From Epiperipatus broadwayi (lineage: Eukaryota > Onychophora > Udeonychophora > Euonychophora > Peripatidae): DNA of 64,000 nt. Numbering within the stretch: the first letter of the stretch is position 1; every line of letters begins with the position of its first letter. A program made the position numbers and the translations under genes. The stretch lies in contig JAQFVV010000559.1 in the NCBI GenBank assembly GCA_028023455.1, forward strand, positions 248,001-312,000, written 5' to 3'. Of the stretch, positions 1 to 15,391 are shown piece after piece. Under the pieces are notes generated by a model. The model saw only the letters and a program-made list of their open reading frames with translations, was not told the DNA's origin and ran no database searches.

Positions 1-120
1 GATATAGTTTCTTCGACGTGAGTAATATTAAGTGTTGAAAGCATAGTAGATTTTTTATATATATAAAGATTAAATGAGATATTCTTTTAAGATAGTTTTT
101 ATGTATTAATGAAACAAGTG

Positions 121-577
<457 letters not shown>

Positions 578-794
578 AAACATACAATAACAGATAACAA
601 AACAAATTAAATAGACTGAATATATATTTGAAGTATAATCTTCATAATCATGGCTTAAACTTAATGACAACCGTGATTATGGTGTTTACATGTCGAAAGT
701 ATACTTGCTCTATTTAATATGTTCCTTTATCTGTTATAGCATTTTTCATATTATTAATAATGTCAGAGTATTAATATATATATATATTTCTTAG

Positions 795-887
795 AAAATC
801 AAAAAGTGTCAATAGGTTATTACAGACCATTGAATATCGAGCCTAACAGAATGGAATGGATCAGAAGTCCAAAATGGAAAACTGTCA
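795..887 (+). CDS. Internal exon of a GABA-B receptor subunit (GABBR1-like), pre-TM1 linker
   Basis: This 93-base exon sits between a pyrimidine-rich acceptor ending ATTTCTTAG (794) and a consensus donor GTAAGT (888-893). Only one frame is open (two leading bases, 30 codons, one trailing base). It encodes a linker with SIGYYRPLNIEP near its start and SPKWKTV at its end. In GABA-B receptor subunit 1 the stretch before the first membrane helix has the same pattern: IGYY, then a KW pair, then PP-x-D-x-TL. Here the PP-x-D-x-TL part is supplied by the next exon at 50762, and the phases fit exactly (1 base + 2 bases). The receptor is a class C GPCR that senses GABA and signals through Gi/o at the cell surface. 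Upstream exons are outside the window. Assignment to subunit 1 rather than a related paralogue is inference. Confidence 0.85.
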
Positions 888-1431
888 GTAAGTTAATATA
901 TTTACTTACAATAATGTGAATAGTTGACTTAGTTGTAAAACAAACTTGTTAATAGTAAAGTATTATGCCTTTTTTTGCTTTTCAGCTAGATTAAGGGCAA
1001 GAAAAATGTTTAGAGTATTAATAAACTATTTATTATTGCATTGACTATAATTTGTAAAATTAGACAGATAGACAAACAAACCAAAATCTAATTTTGTGTG
1101 CTATTTATTAATTATCTTTCAAATAATATAATTAATGTCCAGCTAGAAGGTTTTGCAACTATGCAATATAAAATGACTAATATGTTTTGGTGTACAAATT
1201 TTATTAAAAAATTAAGAAAAAAAGTGCTCAAATAAATTGTTGTTTTTAAAAAAAAATTCTAAAAATCATTTAATAGAACAACTATACATTGCATTGTCTG
1301 AAATAAACCTGATTTTAACAGTTCTGATCTTGCAGTAATACAAATGTATAGTTAAATTTAATTAAGCTTTTATATAACATATATTTTGCATTAAAATATC
1401 TCTAGCTGAAGTAAACAAACATTTTAAATCA

Positions 1432-1643
1432 TAAATCCAATTTATCCAAATTACTTTGAACAATTTTTAACAAAACCATTTATTGTACATACATACACCT
1501 ATATTTTGACTGACCAGCAGTCTTCTTCAGAGCCAAATTTACTTTAACCTTACTGTAGGATAGTCAAAACATAGGTGTATGTATGTATGTATAATAAATA
1601 GTTTTTGCTAAAAAGTGTTCAAAGTAATTTGTATAAATTGGAT
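1432..1643. repeat. Foldback repeat with Penelope/hammerhead-like core
   Basis: Two arms of about 80 bases (1432-1511 and about 1562-1643) are reverse complements of each other with a few mismatches and small indels. The loop, read on the minus strand, contains CTGAAGA, an A, a GACT...AGTC hairpin and AAAA. This resembles a decayed hammerhead ribozyme core (CUGANGA, stem II, GAAA) of the kind found in Penelope-like elements, with the G of GAAA replaced. Stems I and III are not convincing, so it is a relic at best. Confidence 0.55.
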
Positions 1644-4600
1644 TTATATAAGATATTATAGCAAAAAGAAAAGAAAAGGTGATTTTGGTAACATTTTTAA
1701 TTATGATGCACTTTTAGTGTGTTTTAATATTTGTCACTGGCTTTTAAGACTTCGTATCAAAATTAAAGTTTTATTATCATTAATATATAGATTATCTCAA
1801 GATTATATAATGGTTTAAGCTTTATGATAATTTTATATATATATTTATTTATTTATTTATAACTTACATAATAATAGTCAAAGCTTAATAAAATAATATA
1901 ATTTCCATAATCTGTTGTCAAGACAATGTACATAGATAAAAGATGGACTCCTTGACAACAGATTGTGGATATTCTATTTGTTTATTAAGTATTGACTATA
2001 ATCATATGAGTTACATTTGGAAACCAAGTAAGTTTTGTAAAGGAATAAGTATATGCCATTACATCACTTTCAAATAAAAGTGAAAAAAATATAAAATTAC
2101 CCTCAGGTAAAAATATATGTAAAAAAAAAGAATTTAATAATTTTATTTAAATTAATATATATAATGCACAGATGGCAAACTAATTATATAATTATTTAAA
2201 GTTTAAAATCTAAAAACAAGATTGTTTTAATATAAAAGAATATAAAAAAAGTTGTTAATTAGTTATTTTTAATCTTAGAATGGAAATGATTTTCTATATT
2301 GACATAATAACAAATAGGCTATTGGACATAAAGTCAGGTAAGAGATAAATTAAAAAAATACTTGTGATAAAATTTTGAGTTCCCACTCTAAAGCAAGCTG
2401 GCTAATAACAATGGAAATAAACACACAGTCCACAGAAAAAAGTCATCATCGCCAATAAAAATAGCATCAAGACAGGCAAGATCAATCCTGGAATTTGATG
2501 ATAAGAATTCAAAAAGATATATAAAAAAAACTTTGAAGTTGAGATTTAGATTTGGATAGCTCTTGCTGATTGTGTGCTATTTAAATATATTTATAAGTGT
2601 ATTGTGGATCACCAAAATATAGTGTCAGCAATAATTTGTTTCCTGTGTTTGCACCAGCTGAGGCAGTCTCCAGAGTATGATGGTGGTTCCCAGAAACTGG
2701 ACAGCAATGGACTTGTCTCCACCTAGAACAATATGAAATGGAAAGAACTTTGAATTGTGTGATGCATCAAGGATTGCAAAGATGGATTTTACTTACAGCA
2801 TTGGAAAGTATAAACTTTTGTTTTAAATGAAATATGAACATTAATTATATAATATGAACTTTTCAAGTATTTTAAGTGTCACTTAACTTTTAAAAGAAAT
2901 CTTTCTCTTATCTGACTAAAATTTTAAATTATTTATATTTTTTTTTATATGTGTTTAATATCATTTTCATTCTCGTAAATTTCTTTTAAATTAATAATTT
3001 AAAATAGGCGTAAATGGCTGCATAGATTTGTAATATGTTAGTTTAAGGTGTGTTAATTTTGAGCTAATTGTTTTGTAGTTAAATTGGTGCTAATTAATAG
3101 ATGTACAGATGTTTTACATCAATGTAATCTGAGTAGGTGCATACTCATTTCCTTGTACCACATTAGCATACTGGGCATAATATCCACCTGAACATATGTC
3201 CCAAAAGTGTAGCCATCATGTTATCAATGGTTGTAGATGTATTTCCTATGCCCCTGATTTTCTTACTCTCTGGTTGGGACAGTAAGCCGGCAAAGACTAC
3301 TATCCCCTTTATAGAGCATATCATATATATATTTCAAATAATTTCATTCTTATATCATGGGGAAGATGCTCCTTCCTTCCCACCATGATTATTTATTTTT
3401 CAAATGATACCATGCTGCAGATGTAAATTCCTGTTAGCATGGTTGTGTTATGCTAATAATCTCATTTTGTATTGGTCATATCAGTATATCAGAAAGCTAG
3501 TGTTGGTTTAAATGTGAGATTTTAGACTAAGGTTAAAAGGGATTGGGTTGGTTATATACATAATCTATGTAGCATATTCCCGCTTAGTAAATTATTAAAA
3601 TTATTAAGTCTATTAAATGCTTCCATCTATGCATATAATTTAAATCAAATATACTCACTAGTTAATTTAATTTTATGAAATTTTCCTTTTAACGTGTGTG
3701 TGCTTAATAATAAAATGTTTTGTTTAATTAAGTTTTGGCAGTAACTCATTTTATATATTTTAATAATATTTAAAATTAAGAATTAGAAATTTGAATATAC
3801 AGTATGTTTGTTCCTGAACTAGTGACTGGGGCTTTTGGTTTGATAAAAGAGCAACCTCTCCCATGCGTATTTGCATACTATATAAATTTTCTAGGTTTGA
3901 ATAGCCTAGTGGTATTCTGGTATGGCAGATTAGGTTAAGAATGTTCCATTGATCATTATAGTATTGACATTCTGTGATGTTATATATATATTGGAATGTG
4001 ATAAAAATGATGATTCTGGGAAAATAAAACATATCCCAATAATGGAATATTGATTATAATATGGGATAATAATATAAAAACTTTAGTATGTCTCAGGATT
4101 GAGATGCCATTCATAATAATATGGATCTAGCCTAAATGTGGAATGTCATTTTATAAAAGCCGCAAAGTTGATTTGGCATTTTGTAACAATGGATACTTGT
4201 ACATGATCATCATAGGCTAGCATGTCACAATAATAATGGATTTTCTAGCCCACTACTTCTCTACATTTGTTCAGTTAACATCTGTCATAAAACAAAAGAA
4301 ATTGACATATAGATTTTTGAGACAATCACTTATCACTGACCCTATATGGGAATAAAAGTTCATGAAGAAATGCCCTTAAGATTTATATTATTTACAACAG
4401 AGCAAAACATGCCTTAACAAAAAGTAGCTCTATTAGAACCTGTGTAAAATTATCTAGCTCAGTTGTTGATCACACTAGGCAATAACAATATTTCCAATAT
4501 ATAATTATTTAGATTGCCCACTGCACTATAATAAATTACTAATGACAATTTTCATTAAAATCTAATTTATTCAGATAGTACTTAAAACAAAATAAAGCAA

Positions 4601-7600
4601 ACAAGATCATCACCACAGACATCAACAAATCTATCCACAATTCCAAAGTAAACTGCCATAAGCAGTGAAACTATATATCAATGTTCTAAGCAATGATGTA
4701 TGTCTAAGATATCTATTTGATTGATAATTGAATAAAACTAAATTTAAATCAATAAATAATTAAGTTCTGATATACTTTTACTAATCTTTTATTATTTATA
4801 GTAGGTAAATTTACTTTAATATTTAATGTCATTCTATTTAAATCAACTAGTCTCTAAATAATTATAATTACATTTTGAGAACGTTTTCTAAACTACACAA
4901 TATTTACAATGTTTAAATAAAATAAACCCTTACTCAGTTTTGTATCTAATTTAATAAAATGCTAAACAAATTAAACACTCCACAAGAATTTATGATCAAT
5001 AAATCTATTAGATAATTTCACATTTTACAGTACACAATCACATTATATATAAAATATACAATAGCTTTCTATTGGATATTTACTGACATAGAATAACTGA
5101 TATAATACATCTACATAAATCTCCAATCAATCAATTATAAAATGAATTTTATAACAATTAAACTATATATGATAATAATTGGCAGTTATTCAAGCCAAAG
5201 ATAATATTAAATCATAGTAGTTAATAAAATTTATGATCTCCACTTATAAGAAGTTTAAAAATAATTAAGACAGATCACTTTGACTAATGATAGAATAAAA
5301 TCTATTAAGAATTCTGTAACCAGAGGAAATAAGCAAATAAATAAACAACTCTGACATATGAAATTATTTTTATCTGTAATATTGACTTAGATAAGTAAAC
5401 AAATATTTAAATACAGTAACAAATATAAAATGTATACTTAATCGGATTTAATAATAATGTATAAAAATACACATATATCTAATTCTATTTCACTTATCAA
5501 AATGGGTTTGATCTTGGATCAAACTTCAAGTACCAAAATTACTTTAAACATTCAAAAGAAATAATTAGACAGATTCAACAGATTTTAAATCAGTTCTAAA
5601 TTTATTAGTCAATAATTAAAAATGTATAATAGTAATAAAAAAAAAAATAACAGAACAAACAAACGATGTTTGTTATAGATTAAAATCTTAACCAATTAAA
5701 AAAATACAATCCTAAGTTTCTTTAATATATAAATAATTGATAGTCTATTACTGTATAGAATAAATAAAAATAATAATAAAATATGTATATGAAACTCCAA
5801 AAATGTGCTGCATGATGATAATACTATATAAAACTGAAGGAGAGATTTTAAATATCTTCCTGAGACTTTAAATAGAATATACAACGATAAAAAAAATGTA
5901 ATCAAATAAAAATTGATCTCTATTTATTCATTAATGTAATTTCTAAATAATTAAACAAATATATAAAAAAAACTCTCTTATATTTAAACTCTTTCTCTAT
6001 ATGAATATATCCAAGTTAAATCTAGTATTCTAACCTAACCTATGCATCTTCACTTCCAGATAATATATGATATAAAATAAAACGGGTTCTATCTCAGTTA
6101 ATAATTAATAACTAAAATATTCAGCATTAAAATTAAAATATTTCACTAGCTCAAATTTAAGATATGAATAAGGTTCAGTTTATAAAAATAAATTAAATAA
6201 ATATTTAATATTTTCATGAGACTTGAAGTGAAAATACAGGTGACAAGATAGATTACATTGAGCCAATATCCCACAGGATACTACCTCAATGGCATAAGAA
6301 CACTATTCCCCCCCCCCCTTTATTACTATTTCAAATAACAAACTCATAGTATTCTTACGACTTTAATAACTTCTACTCACTAAGATTAAACTAATAATTA
6401 AATCTTAATCTTCTATTTAATAATCTAGCTCAATAAAATAATCTCAGGTTCATAAAGTTTATTCTAAGTTAATTTAAAAATACGGTAGTAAAATATGAGA
6501 AGGGATTTTATGTCATAATCTACTACACTTAAACTAATAATAATAAATAACAATAATAATATTCTTCATTGTTTAATTACTACTGGATATCTTTTCTTTT
6601 CGTTATATTTTTATTACATAATAAAATAATTTAATAATATAATATAATCTTATATCTTCATGTAATGATATAATAAATACGTGGTAGCATTTTAATCATC
6701 TGACAAACAAAATATGTGTGGCAACTGATAGCATATAATTTAATATAATATTGTGATAACTGATTTATGACCAATAAAATAATGTAAAATTATGATTATT
6801 TAATTATAACAAATACCAATAAAATATTTAAAATTCTTAAAATAATTCTCTATTTATCTTTTGTGCAAAATTATATATTTGTTTCGATTTTTATGCATAT
6901 ATCATGTTTTCATGCAGTGATGTGGAGAAATAAATAACTCGGACACAAAATTTTTGAAATAACAAAATTTAACAAAGTTTATTACTAACAACAAATAAAT
7001 AAATAATTTATTTACACTATTTACAGTGGATATCCTTAACTCTTTTTTACTTTACAGTTTGATCTACCGGGTTATAAAAAAAAAAAAAAATTATATTTCA
7101 ATTACATCTTTATTTAGATTTAGGACAAAATTTTTTTAAAAAAATGTTACTATTTGGTTTCTCATTATGGTTAACTTATTACAAATATTTATCTACTTTA
7201 TTAGCAACAGCATTTTATCCTTAATATTATTAAACTATCTTATTTTAAAATTCATACCTAGAAAAACATTCTATAGAAAACAAAATTTTATAATGAGTAT
7301 GGATTTCTCAAAATATTAAAAAAAAATTTCATCTTGCAAAGTCAAAGATGTTACACAAAATATTATCCAAAATTCAGTACTAGATTTTAGTACTTATCAC
7401 ACAATGTTTACTAATCATAATATATTCTTCTTTAAGCCCTACTTTAGTATGATATAAGTATAATTATCAATATATTTCTGTTAATCAATAAACAAAAAAT
7501 ATACTATGCATATTGTTTACATAATTTACTTTGTACTATTGTATTTTAAAATATGCAATACTTATTTTCTCTTAAAAAAATAATACTAAAGCATTTAAAA

Positions 7601-10600
7601 TTATTATCACTTTAAAGAAAATATCTTTGTTTAGATACCTTATTTTAAAAAGTTTATATTTCATTTCCGAAATAAAATTCAAAATATATTCTATGATTCT
7701 TTTCTTTCCTTAGGATACTTTGGATCTTCAATTTTAAGTTATAATATTCTGCTCCTTATAAGCAAATAAACTAATGTTATCCAAAAAAAATGATAGCATA
7801 ACCTAAGTTCTAAATTATTTATCATTTCTCTTAAATATATCTTACTGAATGATGCAGTTACATGAAATAAAGATAGCGAAAACAGATGCATAGGATTAAG
7901 GAAGAAAGCTAGAGTATTACTCTTAACATATCTCAAAATCATGGCACAGTGCGAAGAGGTATGGCATTTATTTGCCTAATATCCTCTAGTACAGGGACGA
8001 TGTTAAAGCTATTTCTTCAGCTTTATTAGAACATCAAATATTTAAAGAAATATAAACACTGTCCAAATAAAATGTGTATCAGTCATAGGGCTTTGTTAAC
8101 TATGCTGATATTCACATAAAGACTAAATATTATTTCCATTCCTTATAACATCCTATTTCTTAAAACAAATACATCATCTTGGTTTCCTGCTAACTATAGT
8201 ACTTCCAAGCCACTATCTCAACATTATTTCTCAAGATTTTCCACATCTTACATCGATAAATAACTATCTGCATTTACAAAACAATAAATAAAATTCATTA
8301 ATAGTTAAACAATCTAGCTGTTCTACAAGAAAAGTCTGCTTACTTCATTATTCTATATGTCTAATCATATACAATCTACTTAGACAATATTTGAATATCC
8401 TATAACATGAAAATTTTAAAAGAATCACATAATTATTTGTTATGTTGGATTATATTACTAATAAAAAAAATAATCGTTGTATGCATATTTTTAAATCAAT
8501 CCTATCTCATAATGTTTTTTAAAATGTTGTATGAAAATGCGTTTACATTTATAATAAAAAAAAAACTTTTACACTTCATTCTTCCAATTTATGGATGATC
8601 TAAAGAAAACAAAAAAAAATATAAATTATAAATTATCAATAGCTATTATTATTACCAATAACCTTTATCTAGTCATCGTGTTCAGTAGGCTTTTCTTTAT
8701 CCACTTGAGCATTGCAGATATAAAAAAAATTCACACCCATACACTTTATATTAAAATATTTTTAGCTAAATTATTAGATTGTTATATTATAAAATTTTAA
8801 TATTAATAAATTAATGTTTTTATGTTTTTCCTAATCTTATATAAAAAATTTAGATTTAAACTAGGTTAACAAAATAAAAAGAATCAAAACTATAGTTACA
8901 TATTTTCTTGACAATAGTTCCTGATAAGTCCAAAATGTTTATTATTTTCTCTAGAGTTTTTAAAAATGTTCTCCTCTAAGTGTGTTAAAGTTTAAAATAA
9001 AAATAATTATTAATCCATTTAGTAAAATTTATAAAAATAATCCTTGGTTTTAGTATTTAGAACGATAATTATTAAATCATAATATTAATTAATCCCATGA
9101 AGCTTCTTAATCTTCTCTACCAATATTCTCTGTGTATCCGATGCATCAATCCATCTAATTTAACCTTTAAAATATTCGATAAACTTTTAAGTACTATTTG
9201 TATTTCCATGGATCCATTTTTTTTTATTCATCTATGTGTTCACTTTTTATCTATGTTTCCTTCTTGATACATTTAAATTTTCGTTTGGTATTTTTTTATA
9301 AATCTCTTTTAAAATAAAACATCAAGTATTTTTTGAACAAATCTTTTCCAAATACATTTTAAATAATTAGAAGAACGGATATTTTAATATCAAAAAACAC
9401 TTCTATAACATAATCTCCTGGGTTCTTTCTTAAATTTTGCATTCGAAAATATTTTTTAAAAAAATGTTACCTTTAGAAAGGATATAACATTTTACTCCTT
9501 TGAATATCATATTATATAAAATAATTCATGCAATATATAATTATCTTATTACCATTTAAAAAATAAATCTTGAATAAGCTTATAAATAATAATGCGTCTC
9601 CAATTTTTTCTTTAGACTCCGTATGATGTCCGAGCTGTGGTTTTTTTTATGTACCAAAAAAGTTCTCCGGTTATGCATAAATAAAGCTATATCAATAAAT
9701 ATTTCAAATATTTTTTCAGTATTACAATTTATATCCATTTTATTTCATAGTATATCCATTTTTATTTGCGTAGTTTAGGTTAAACTTTTAGATAAAATAC
9801 GACTGATAAAGGAACTTTAGAAAATTTAACAAAGCATGTTAAACGAAATTATTAAAATATTTTTTTAGTTTACACTCTCTTTTTTGCAAGTTACTATTAA
9901 AATTATCAATTAGTTTTTTTTTTCAAATAAATTATGAGAAAGTACTAAAAAAAAAATTGACTAAAATAAAAAATTTTAAAATACTATCTTTTGATAGTTA
10001 TAATTTACCTTTCTCCGGTTTCAATACATTATTAATCTCCCCCGATAACTTAGTTACGACGATATTTATAGTCTGTAAGAATACCTATTCCTATTGGTTA
10101 ATTCTTACTTTAGCTTGAGAACAAATTTACATATTTCCAATTTCAAGTAGAATTGAATTTCAAAATTAGAAATTGTGACGTAATGAACTTAAAATATTAT
10201 TTAAAATATTACTTTTAAATAAATTATTATTTTATTAAAACTATTTAAACATTTAAAATAACTTTTAAAATAACTTTAATAACCTATTCCATTTTTTTTT
10301 AATATTCAATTTATCTTGTTTTTATTTAAATAAAATATTTAATTTTTATATTATGAATGTATTCGTCTTTATTACATTATTTAAACATGTTATACGATAG
10401 TTAACTTAATGTTTAATACTATTTACTTTTATGATAGGCAATAATTCTATCCAATTCTATAATATAACTTTTAAAATATTTTAAACTTTGTTATTAATTC
10501 AAACAAGCAGTGTGTGAAAGTATACATTAAAATCACGTGATTAATAACTTTGACAGACGATTTTCAATCTATTTCTCTGCCTAGATTTATAAAATTGATA

Positions 10601-12753
10601 CACTTATTACATTATATAAAATAATTATAAAAAAATTTGGAAGAATAATTTTAAAAATATAGAATTAAATACAATTCTCACCATCATTAAGTTTATTTTT
10701 AAAATATACTATATTAATTTTGACTATTTAAATTTGATTACAAATTTAAACATAGCATTTATTAACTATAAGTTTTAAACTATTAAAATCGAATTTATTA
10801 AATATACTTTTAATTATTTACAGCTGTGTTATTTAATATGGCCAGCTTTTACAACCATATGAAACAATATTTAAAGCTTTACATAACTATTTTTAAATGA
10901 TTTTATATACTACGCATTCTCTTTAGCTTCAAATTGTACTTTAAAGATATAATTGACTTAATATAATTAATAAATCAAAAGAACATATTCTAAAATTTAA
11001 AATTTTTAGTAATTGACTGTTATAAACTATTACTGACCTATAGAAAAGGGCACAATATATATATATTAAAATTTTTAAATGCTTGAAAACTACACATTAT
11101 ATTAACTTACTTCATCACTAAGAGTTTAAATAATGAGAACAAAAATAAATCTTTCTGACCTTTTTATTACATGAATTCTATATTAACCCATATATATATA
11201 CTATTTACTTCTGTTTTTAAAATAAAACATGAGCAAACATAAACCCTCCATTTCTTTTAACAAATCAATAACAACAAAAAATACATATACATAGAAATCA
11301 TATCATTTAAGTGAAAGTCTGTCTATTTTCCCTCACTAGTCCATTGAGCTTCTGGTTCCTGGTTTCTGATCCTAATACATAGAGATGATTTTCCTAGTAG
11401 AGGAGATGAACATGAATGATAACTTTCATGGATTTGAATCCAATTACTTTCATGCTTAAATTCCAATATTTCCTTTAAGAATATAAATGTATCCAAGTCT
11501 TTAAAACAATAGGTACTTAGTGCAAAATTACATATTGATGACTTTATTTTCTTTCTCCATTGGTAATCATGTATAAAGAGAATTTTTTTTCATTGACAAA
11601 ATTTAGTTATATACAAGTGAATAATAAATGCTAACTTTTTCTTTCCAGGTTAAGAAAGTGAAATTTAGATTGATATTTCACATGGGCTAAGTTAATTGAT
11701 CTTGTGAAATCCATTGATCTGAAATATGATATCCATAAAAACATAATTGGGATTTGAATTCATCACAAATAAATAGATGGAATTCTAGATTTTGACAATG
11801 AAATATTTCTTTTATAACCAACTTTCACATTTTGATGATTTTGTTTTGCTGTTTTATATTTTGCCATATCCCTAGGAATTTCAACAACAAACTGGCTCCA
11901 ATTGAATGGAGAGATAATTAAAAATTTTTATTCTTCCATAGTTTTAGAAATTAACCATTTGAACAATAAAATTTGATAAAAATTTAAAAACAGATATAAA
12001 TGTATCAGTTTTAGGCAATGACAAAATTTCAAGTACTCAAATTGCTGCATTTTGGATCTATTTATAAGATCCTGTTGATGACGCCAATGCTGTTGAAAAT
12101 CATTCAAATCTCATTTGATGATGTAAAAAAATTATTCAAGAAAATTTGTCTCCAATTAATAAGTGAAATGGAGATTTTAAAATAATTGGATACAGAGAAA
12201 ATAAAATCCTGTTTTACAAGTTCAATATTATTTTTCATTTTTGACCAAAATAAAAAGTTTACATTACAATTTTAATACATTTTAAGGGATATAAATATTT
12301 TTACATATATTTTTAATAATAATTTTCCCATAAGTAATTATGAACAAACATATATGAAACATAAAATATTTAATTTTATAATAGGTGTTACTATGGTGAT
12401 TGTAATAGTAGAAATTGAAATGTGTAATACTTTAATGGTAATATTGAGTTTATTCAAGTGACCTTTTTTATGATTCATTTAACTATTTCCAAAGTCTACT
12501 TATTTATTCACCAATTTATATTTTTTTCCTGAAATTGATCACAACATATTTATGATTTGATGCCAGAATTATCAGTAAATATTATTTTAAAGCATTAGGT
12601 TGCCATGGTTATCTAGTTAACATTATATTTCAAGACCTCCATTACCCATAGATCAAGTGAAATGAAAATTAAACAAGACCAACAAACTTCTTTATTTTTT
12701 TAAAAATGCTATGACATACAGCATTAATCTGGGTACTTACAATATATATATAT
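1644..12753. other. AT-rich intronic stretch without recognised genes
   Basis: About 11 kb with no supportable coding region. The open frames here (for example 3760-4032 and 5696-5905 on minus, 8407-8598 on plus) are low-complexity or unrecognised and lack coding character. Slightly more GC-rich islands at about 2630-2830 and 3120-3460 may be old decayed insertions, but I cannot assign them. An 11-C homopolymer lies at 6308-6318. Confidence 0.7.
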
Positions 12754-14861
12754 TATAATGGTCTGAAATGAAGTGGAAGTTTACAGTCTTACTGTATCTG
12801 CACTACAAGGGCACCATCTAGGCATTTGAACCTAGAAAATTGATAGAGTAGGCAGATACGTGCTGTCAAGATCCCATTTTATTTTATATTTAAACCGTTA
12901 GCCCAAGTCACTAGCTCAGTGGAGACACAGAGATAATAATATATAACTTTTTAATTTGTATCTTAAATATAAAAAAATAACAGTTACTGCCAGTAATTAA
13001 CACACAAACAACATTTATTTACACATATATAATCATTTAAAGTTTGAGGAATAACATTTATTATTTTAGATTTTATTATTAATTTTTAATTTAAATTATT
13101 ATTTTAAAATTTTAAATCATCCACACAATGAATTTAATAATATATATTTTTAAGATTGTCGAGTATGAATAGACTACATAGATTTAATTTGAAAAGAAAA
13201 TATTCTATCCATTATTTAACCTTAGGCCAAAAGTTTGCAGTCAAACCAACGCCAATCTATCTGATATAGCGATGTATTCAATGTAGCATATTTACAACAG
13301 CACAAATACCATAGTGTCAGGAATGTGCATCTGAACAACATGGTTAGAAGACATTGACTCTCATTGAGACAGGAATATTACATCTGTCTGATGGGAAGAT
13401 CAATAAAAAAAACTCCATAGGAAAGGACTGCATTTTCTGTCTTACCATCCCATTCCATAGGCAAAAAGTGGGTGAGTGGCGTAATAGGTGATCCTGCACG
13501 TGGCGAATCTCATACTACATCTATTAATTACACCAATATATCCAATCCATTGACCCAATTTAACTACAAAACAAATAACCTAAGATTAACCCTCCCCTAA
13601 TTAATTAATATAACTTTACAAATCTATATAGCCATTCATGCCCGACTTAAGTTTAACATTTATATAATTTCACACAGATGGATTTTATAAAAGTTTGTTT
13701 TTTAATATTGAGTATAGATCGACTACATAGATTACACGCTCAAAAACATTTCAAAATAAACATAAATGATCAAAATATAAAGTCATTGATGTAAATTGCA
13801 GAGGGGAATTTACAAGAAACCCAATGGCATTCATCATAAGATGCTGCATTGACACCAATAACTAAAAAGACCCTTGAATGAATACATGTTTAGATATTCA
13901 ATGTGAGATATTGTATTTACTGAATATCGATATATTTCAATCAAATATGAAAATAAAAAAAACATATTTAAACATTAACAAATTTATGCAAGCATCTATA
14001 CCCAACTTAAATTTAATGCCTTTAAATAATTTATACAATATTAATAAAAATAAAACAAAATGGAAATGATTTTTAGCAAACTTAAATGTATAAAATTTAA
14101 ACAATTATCAATTTGAAAATTTGAAAGTCAGATAAGAGTTCATTTTAAAATTTAGGTTCTGAATATTAAAAGCTTGAATGAAAGTTTTTAATTATTTTTA
14201 AAATTTATAGTTCATGTCTTACAGAAGAAGAATCCAGGTTCCTGGTGCCAATTACTACATTATGTCTATTTGAAGTCCAGTCTGTTGCTCTGGAGGAGGC
14301 CTTAGCTGGTTCAATCCTGGTATTACAGTCATTTTATTTGAAATAAGTATGAGAGAGAGAGCGACAAGTGCGTCTTATTGCTCTTCTCACAAAAATCAAG
14401 CTGAAACTGTTCTTAATTTCACTATTTTTCCTTTTATAGTACTCCTCTGGATTCATTGAACATCATTTCCTGTTGCAATAATTTCCATTATGGTCCGGGC
14501 CTTCATTGCTGCTTCTATATTGACATCTAATTTATTTTTTATTCTCTTATCTATATCTTTCAACTGACCCTTTTTTTCCATAAGAGCCCCAAGAACTAGT
14601 TTGCTTTTCAATTAATTTATAAAACAATCATTTCCATTTACAAAAATATTTTATCTTTAGATCTTGTACTTTTTTTGAAAAAAGTATGTTCAAATATATA
14701 TTTTTTTAAAAAGAAAATAATTTTTAAAGTTTTGCATCTGTGTGAATATATATACGTATACATGTTTAACAACTCTTTAATTTTTTTTTTAGCTTTTATT
14801 TATGAGCTTAAGAAAAAATTTATTTAAATTTTAAATTAATGTAATGGCATATACCATTACA
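12754..14861 (-). repeat. Family A 3' LTR
   Basis: 2108 bases, matching 15392-17507 along its whole length with scattered substitutions and small indels. Many differences are CpG against TpG or CpA, for example TAATGGTCTG here against TAACGGTCCG in the other LTR. It ends at CCATTACA. Confidence 0.75.
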
Positions 14862-15391
14862 TATCAGTAAACTTCCTCAAAAAACAAAAACATTAAAAAA
14901 AAAAAGAATTTACTTAGTGTTAGAAATTACATTACACAATATATACTAAACTTTTTTTTTTTAAAAGACAAAACTTTGGTTAATAATTACGCACAAATAT
15001 AATGATAAAAAAAAAATTGTTGACTGTTGATTCCTTTCTACCAGCTAAATTTCTGCCCCCTCCCTTCCAAGTTTCTTTTCTCCTACTTTTAACTATTACT
15101 TAGGCATGTTAAAACAGTTGGATTTTAAATAAGACTTTTTTTTAAAAAAAATTATGATTTATATTAATTATTACATTTTAATTATTATGTTTTATTCCTC
15201 ATATTTACCTAAACATATGTGCAATTTTTCATACTGGCAGTACTTTAAAACAAAATTCAAACTATAACTTTACATTAATACAAAAATATATATACTCATT
15301 TTTAAATAAAAATGTTACTTTCATGATTTATTTTTAAAATTCTCAGGGCACTCATGATTTATTAAAGATCAGCTCATGTTGGGTGGCCAAT
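14862..15391 (-). other. Interior of family A element
   Basis: 530 bases with no open frame of note. It contains a primer-binding-site-like sequence at 15371-15389 (minus strand). Purine-rich minus-strand runs lie at about 15054-15092 and 14870-14880; the latter is a weak candidate polypurine tract about 10 bases from the 3' LTR. Confidence 0.55.
15371..15389 (-). promoter_or_regulatory. Candidate tRNA primer-binding site of family A
   Basis: Read on the minus strand this starts TGGCCACCCAACATGAGC, two bases after the LTR end. It resembles the lysine-tRNA primer-binding site used by many LTR elements, with one extra base and G-to-A changes. Confidence 0.5.

Noticed and set aside
3123-3470. 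Less AT-rich island that might be an exon or old element
   Set aside because: No open frame with splice signals and no recognisable motif.
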